A stretch of DNA of 64,000 bases, taken from the NCBI GenBank assembly GCA_001998905.1, contig MLAA01000035.1, positions 1-64,000 on the forward strand, read 5' to 3'. Under the pieces are notes generated by a model that was not told the DNA's origin, made no database searches, and saw nothing but the letters and a program-made list of their open reading frames with translations. This document shows positions 60,289 to 64,000 of the stretch, in pieces. The stretch is from Rodentibacter caecimuris (GTDB taxonomy: Bacteria > Pseudomonadota > Gammaproteobacteria > Enterobacterales > Pasteurellaceae). The stretch's first letter is position 1, and every line of letters starts with the position of its first letter. The translations under genes were made by a program, and so were the position numbers.

Positions 60289-60635
60289 TGTGCTTAGACT
60301 AAATTTTTGGAACTGCCCCTTCTATAGCGTTTTGTAAGCTATTCAGATGCCTTCATTTCTGTTGTACCTGGGACAATATAGTCCCTTAAATGCAAACTTT
60401 TCTCATATTGAAATTTTATTGCTCCACAAAGTTTTGTTCTATCAACGTTAGACTATGTACTTGAATTATAAATTAAATTAGATATTTTTCTGCGGTTTTA
60501 TCACTGTTATACTTATGTTTTTATAATTTCACTGAATTAAAAAATATATCCATAGAAAACGCTGACTCCTCTATAAAAATGAATGTTATTTCAATCGTTG
60601 GCATTTCCATATAGATAATAAAAAAGCCTTTTCAC
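60289..60635. other. Spacer, no supported gene
   Basis: About 350 AT-rich bases with no gene or clear motif, between the ychF hairpin and a decayed translocator gene. It may include further decayed sequence of the same locus. Confidence 0.4.
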
Positions 60636-61351
60636 TTGTCGTCTAAACCGAGATTGGGCTGAAAAGGAAACGCTTGAGCGTAACTAATTTTTAAATCTCG
60701 CCTATCTCCACATCTTGTGCTTCGCCAGGAATGATTTCTATATTGCTATCCGCGGTCAGAATCCGTTTGAAATTTCAAGGCTTTTCATCCCTAACATTGA
60801 GAAAGTCACGGAACGCCGTCTAACTCTGTAAACGGTTAAATTCCGGCGTAATGTCTCGGTATAGCCAGTAAGGTTAATTCTCCACTGCCCGGATTTTGCT
60901 CAAAAATAACGACGTAAGTTATAATATAACCTTGTCCAATAATACGATTTTGTATTTGTTTAACTACATAATTTATACCTTCCAACCCTATACAAAACGG
61001 AAGAGTTAAATGAAGTTCCTTGAGTGTTTTATTTAGAACTAATTAAAATTAACTGAGCTCAGGTGCTGATTATCCTCCTCATTGTCTCGTAAAGTAATTT
61101 TATCAAAGGTTAAAACAAAGCGTTTCGTAATAGGAAAATGTACTCGTTTGGTCGTTGTTAAAGTTGAAGCAAATATCGGATTATGCTTGAAATCGCCTGT
61201 TTTTTTGTTCTTTCTGCTGTCATTGACACTGCTCGACTTGAGCGTCTAGATTATTTATCGGCTGGCTAAGTTTGGCAGATAGAGAAGGTGAAAAAAGTGG
61301 TAGTAAAAACAGTGTAAATACTTAAGCAAATACGCTCAACAAGTGTTTCAT
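60636..61351 (-). pseudogene. Decayed ShlB/FhaC-type two-partner secretion translocator (TpsB)
   Basis: The minus strand begins with an ATG at 61351 and a signal-peptide-like start (MKHLLSVFA, stop, VFTLFLLPLFSPSLSAKLSQ), then FNNDQTSTFSYYETLCFNL, then a well-preserved POTRA stretch GINYVVKQIQNRIIGQGYI leading to NPGSGELTLLAIP, then after a frame change EIIPGEAQDVEIGEI and, in a further frame, AFPFQPNLGLDDK. These are the POTRA and linker motifs of TpsB proteins (HxuB, LspB, ShlB). Many stops and at least two frameshifts are present, and the C-terminal barrel is absent. No TpsA partner is nearby. Confidence 0.7.
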
Positions 61352-61496
61352 GTTAACTATATCGGTGAATTTTAAAAACAGTAGATGATTAAAATACGGG
61401 GAGCCAAAACAATTGCATTTATCACTTCCGTTTACAATTTAAACAAAATGTACTACTGGGTTTATTCACTCTTAGTATAAGGGAAACAAATATAAA

Positions 61497-61571
61497 TGGC
61501 TGGGGTACTAGGATTCGAACCTAGGGATGCCGAGATCAAAACCCGGTGCCTTACCGCTTGGCGATACCCCA
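61497..61571 (-). tRNA. tRNA-Gln (UUG)
   Basis: A 75-base cloverleaf including the encoded CCA: acceptor TGGGGTA/TACCCCA, anticodon loop TTTTGAT with TTG, T loop TTCGAAT. Last gene of the tRNA operon. Confidence 0.97.
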
Positions 61572-61620
61572 ATAGAAACGTTTTTATAAAAAAGAAAAGA
61601 TTATTTATTATTTGATAGTA

Positions 61621-61695
61621 TGGCTGGGGTACTAGGATTCGAACCTAGGGATGCCGAGATCAAAACCCGGTGCCTTACCGCTTGGCGATACCCCA
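61621..61695 (-). tRNA. tRNA-Gln (UUG), second copy
   Basis: Same 75-base sequence as the copy at 61497-61571, 49 bases away. The pair equals the glnU-glnW tandem of E. coli. Confidence 0.97.
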
Positions 61696-61721
61696 ACTAC
61701 TATTTGACTGCAAGCTGATAA

Positions 61722-61806
61722 TGGTGCGGGACGAGGGACTTGAACCCACACACCTCGCGGCGCCAGAACCTAAATCTGGTGCGTCTACCAATTTCGCCAG
61801 TCCCGC
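61722..61806 (-). tRNA. tRNA-Leu (UAG)
   Basis: An 85-base tRNA with a long variable arm and encoded CCA. The anticodon loop TTTAGGT has TAG, reading CUN codons. Confidence 0.97.
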
Positions 61807-61808
61807 AA

Positions 61809-61885
61809 TGGTGGCTATGACGGGATTCGAACCTGTGACCCCAACATTATGAGTGTTGTGCTCTAACCAACTGAGCTACATAGCC
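61809..61885 (-). tRNA. tRNA-Met (CAU), elongator type
   Basis: A 77-base tRNA with encoded CCA, acceptor GGCTATG/CATAGCC and anticodon loop CTCATAA. The normally paired first base pair (G-C) marks it as elongator, not initiator. First gene of the operon. Confidence 0.96.
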
Positions 61886-61910
61886 TTTTTGCGTTCACCA
61901 TATCGGCTTT

Positions 61911-61948
61911 GCGGGGCGTATTATGCGGATTTTGCCTTAGTCCGTCAA
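61911..61948 (-). promoter_or_regulatory. tRNA-operon promoter with GC-rich discriminator
   Basis: On the minus strand TTGACG (61948-61943), a 17-base spacer, CATAAT (61925-61920), then the GC-rich discriminator ACGCCCCGC. That discriminator is typical of stringently controlled stable-RNA promoters. It drives Met-Leu-Gln-Gln. Confidence 0.82.
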
Positions 61949-62007
61949 TCTTTTTTTTAGCAGAAAAGTATTTTTTTCTTCATTTGATTATAAATAAATC
62001 GGTTTTG

Positions 62008-62766
62008 TTATTTTTTATACGGTTCAAGCACAGAAATCATACCAACAAATCGCCGCCAATGTAAGCCACTAAACAAATCCGGGATATACCAATCCGAAAT
62101 ATTACCGTCTAAATACAATGCATGATAACAACCGATCTTCAACAGGCCTCGACTAAAGTTATAAAGATTTGGTTTTCCTTTTATCGTCATAATAAACAAC
62201 ACATTATTTTGTTTATCCAAACAAACGGCATTTCGCTTATAAAAACTCTCCAATGTGGGTTTAAACTGCCGATTAATTACTCCATTAATAATCAACATTG
62301 GCCCAGATTGCAGCGCAATACGCGGTTTCAGCCCGGCTTTTTGATAAGCTGACGTCGTTAATATATAAGGATGGTTATCTACAATAGCAAATACGCCGTT
62401 CGGTTGAACGTGAAAGTTACCTACTCCTCGTCGAGTATTCAACCCATTTAATTGCCGCCCATTTTCAATCCATAACCCGGCAGGCATATTATTCTTACTA
62501 TAAATCCCCCCATTCATCAGCATTTTTATTTGATAAGTATCTTTCAATGCTTTTTTTAATGTGGTTAAGAAGCCATAGTTTTCACCATTTTCATCTTTCC
62601 AATGAAGATGAATTTTCTCAGGTTGGGATTGATAAATACCGTAAGTAATATTTCCATCTTCTAGATAGCGATAATTGGCAAAAGAAACCGCACTGCTCAA
62701 CATTAAGCAAAGTGCGGTCAAAAAAAACATTATTTTTATTAATTTGATTTTTCCGAATAATTTCAT
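62008..62766 (-). CDS. Phosphodiester glycosidase family (DUF2233/NAGPA-like) protein
   Basis: A 252-residue exported protein: signal peptide (to AVSFA), then the NAGPA-type fold with [44 protein letters not shown] and [12 protein letters not shown]. The family includes the enzyme uncovering mannose-6-phosphate and bacterial exopolysaccharide-associated proteins; the bacterial substrate is unknown. Its ATG overlaps the hemA stop by four bases, so translation is coupled to hemA. Confidence 0.82.
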   Translation of the reverse strand: MKLFGKIKLIKIMFFLTALCLMLSSAVSFANYRYLEDGNITYGIYQSQPEKIHLHWKDENGENYGFLTTLKKALKDTYQIKMLMNGGIYSKNNMPAGLWIENGRQLNGLNTRRGVGNFHVQPNGVFAIVDNHPYILTTSAYQKAGLKPRIALQSGPMLIINGVINRQFKPTLESFYKRNAVCLDKQNNVLFIMTIKGKPNLYNFSRGLLKIGCYHALYLDGNISDWYIPDLFSGLHWRRFVGMISVLEPYKK

Positions 62767-64000
62767 TCTGAATATTTTTCTGTACAGGACTCAAGTTGAC
62801 TCATCTCTTTTTCAGAAATGCAAAGCGGTAAGATCGAAGAAAATGAATGAAGTCCCTCAGCATTCCCTTTCTTCATCATATCTTGCATTGCTTGAGTAGG
62901 AGCATGAATCAACTTATTTGTGAGCTTATGACTCAACATCGATAAGACCGCTTCGGCATTTTCTCCTTGGTGCAAACTTTGTATCGCTTTTTCCAACAAA
63001 ATTTGACGATGTTGTTCCGCATCTTGGCGATAATAACGAATTAAATTTGAAAATTGACGAACTTTTAGCCATTCAAAAAACGCATCGACTTCCTCTTCAA
63101 TAATTTGCTGAGCCTGTGTTGCAGCCTGTTCTCGCAGTGTTAAATTACGTTGAATAATATTTTGTAAGTCATCTACCGTATAATGGTAAACGCTATCTAA
63201 TTTAGCCACATTCTCATCGATATCGCGCGGCACAGCGATATCCACCATTAATAGAGGCTTGTAATGCCGTATTTTTTGTGCTTGTTCAACCATAGCTTTT
63301 GTCATTAATACGTTTAAACTTCCTGTCGAACTAATGACAATATCTGCTTGATTTAAACCTTGTTGCAATTCTTTCAACGAAAATATATCAATCTTTTGCT
63401 GAGTTTCCAAACGGTTAACTAATGCTTCAGCTTTGGACAAAGTGCGATTGGAAATCATCAATTTTTTAACACCGTGTCGCAACAAATGGCGGCTTACTAA
63501 TTCAATCGTTTCTCCCGCACCAACCAACAAAATATTTAGCGTACGCAACGATTCAAAAATTTGCCGGGCTAAACTACAAGCTGCATAGGCGACCGAAACA
63601 GCACTCTCGCCAATTTGGGTTTCGCTACGCACACGTTTTGCCGTCGAGAAAGTCTTTTGGAAGCAACGGGAAAGTTCACTCGAAATCGAATGATCACGTT
63701 CTTGATAATATTGTTGACTAATTTGAAATGCCTGCTTTACCTGTCCTAAAATTTGTGGCTCACCTAAAATGAGAGAATCTAAGCCACAAGCTACTCGCAT
63801 TAAATGCACTGCCGCAGTATGATTTTGATGAGAATAAAGCGAAGCAGCTAAATCAGCTAGTTCAAGTTGATGAATTCGTGCAAACCAAATTTCACAATCT
63901 TTTTTCCAGCATTCAGCCTCTTCAGGTGATACACTCCGATTGTGAAAATAAATTTCTGTCCGATTACAAGTGGATAAAATCACGGCACTATCCGCTAAAG
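62763..64000 (-). CDS. hemA: Glutamyl-tRNA reductase (5' end outside window)
   Basis: First committed step of C5-pathway heme synthesis: glutamyl-tRNA to glutamate 1-semialdehyde. The visible ~412 residues start just before the catalytic cysteine ([13 protein letters not shown]), and include [19 protein letters not shown], the NADPH-binding [19 protein letters not shown] and the C-terminal helical dimerisation domain. About 45 N-terminal residues lie beyond the right edge. The cell therefore makes heme as well as scavenging it. Confidence 0.95.
   Translation of the reverse strand, partial: LADSAVILSTCNRTEIYFHNRSVSPEEAECWKKDCEIWFARIHQLELADLAASLYSHQNHTAAVHLMRVACGLDSLILGEPQILGQVKQAFQISQQYYQERDHSISSELSRCFQKTFSTAKRVRSETQIGESAVSVAYAACSLARQIFESLRTLNILLVGAGETIELVSRHLLRHGVKKLMISNRTLSKAEALVNRLETQQKIDIFSLKELQQGLNQADIVISSTGSLNVLMTKAMVEQAQKIRHYKPLLMVDIAVPRDIDENVAKLDSVYHYTVDDLQNIIQRNLTLREQAATQAQQIIEEEVDAFFEWLKVRQFSNLIRYYRQDAEQHRQILLEKAIQSLHQGENAEAVLSMLSHKLTNKLIHAPTQAMQDMMKKGNAEGLHSFSSILPLCISEKEMSQLESCTEKYSE

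Noticed and set aside
61497..61695. Duplicate tRNA-Gln as an assembly error
   Set aside because: The copies have different spacers and flanks and match the known tandem arrangement in enteric bacteria.
61670..61852. Short plus-strand open frame of 60 codons
   Set aside because: It lies across three tRNA genes on the other strand; the peptide, ending in GFEPVTPTL, is a well-known artefact of translating tRNA antisense.

Overview
The window comes from a low-GC Pasteurellaceae chromosome. Three things point there. The 9-base uptake signal AAGTGCGGT (or its complement ACCGCACTT) appears roughly 25-30 times on both strands. Several gene blocks have the order seen in Haemophilus influenzae: rarA-lolA-ftsK-lrp, rnfH-roxA-xseA-nudF-cpdA, and pth near ychF. 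There is also a simple-sequence phase-variable glycosyltransferase. I would place it in the Haemophilus/Aggregatibacter/Pasteurella/Avibacterium branch that uses the Hin-type signal, and I do not name a species.

Layout. 0-1.1 kb: 3' part of a family 2 LOS/polysaccharide glycosyltransferase behind 17 CAGT repeats, apparently phase OFF. 1.2-7.9 kb: housekeeping genes serS, rarA, lolA, ftsK, lrp. 8.2-13.7 kb: a heme-acquisition cassette of a TonB-dependent receptor, a secreted hemophilin-like hemophore and its Slam outer-membrane translocator (type XI secretion), behind a Fur-box-like sequence. 13.9-22.8 kb: argS; two small regulators; an aroF-tyrA operon behind two TyrR boxes; a uracil-DNA-glycosylase-fold gene; sfsA; a strong candidate Fur-repressed small RNA; tyrS. 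23-26.7 kb: scrK-scrB plus a Set-family sugar transporter. 27.2-35.2 kb: an eight-gene Ftr1/P19 iron-uptake operon with DUF2318 protein, two FtsX-like permeases, ATPase, CGHC thioredoxin lipoprotein and a small c-type cytochrome. 35.9-42.2 kb: afuABC, metR, azlCD, with a CRP-like site before afuA. 42.3-48.2 kb: selenocysteine formate dehydrogenase (fdnG-fdxH-fdnI) and fdhE. 48.7-60.2 kb: NlpC/P60 lipoprotein, phosphate transporter pair, cpdA-nudF-xseA-roxA-rnfH, EamA protein, GT9 glycosyltransferase, pth, an unknown lipoprotein, ychF. 60.6-61.4 kb: a decayed two-partner-secretion translocator gene. 61.5-61.9 kb: tRNA operon Met-Leu-Gln-Gln. 62-64 kb: a phosphodiester-glycosidase-like gene coupled to hemA, which runs off the window.

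Iron is the theme of the accessory content. There are separate routes for heme (hemophore, receptor, Slam) and ferrous/ferric iron (Ftr1-P19). A perfect Fur box sits inside the promoter of a roughly 70-nt RNA with its own terminator, which would let Fur control further genes post-transcriptionally. AfuABC looks like an iron transporter by name only; the CRP-like site before it fits the sugar-phosphate role known for this family.

The most novel candidates are the sRNA at 21491-21559, the cytochrome at 34902-35219 that has a CxxCH motif but no methionine left in the mature chain to act as axial ligand, and the Slam-hemophore cassette with a terminator hairpin between substrate and translocator. 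All calls rest on reading the sequence; no database search was run.
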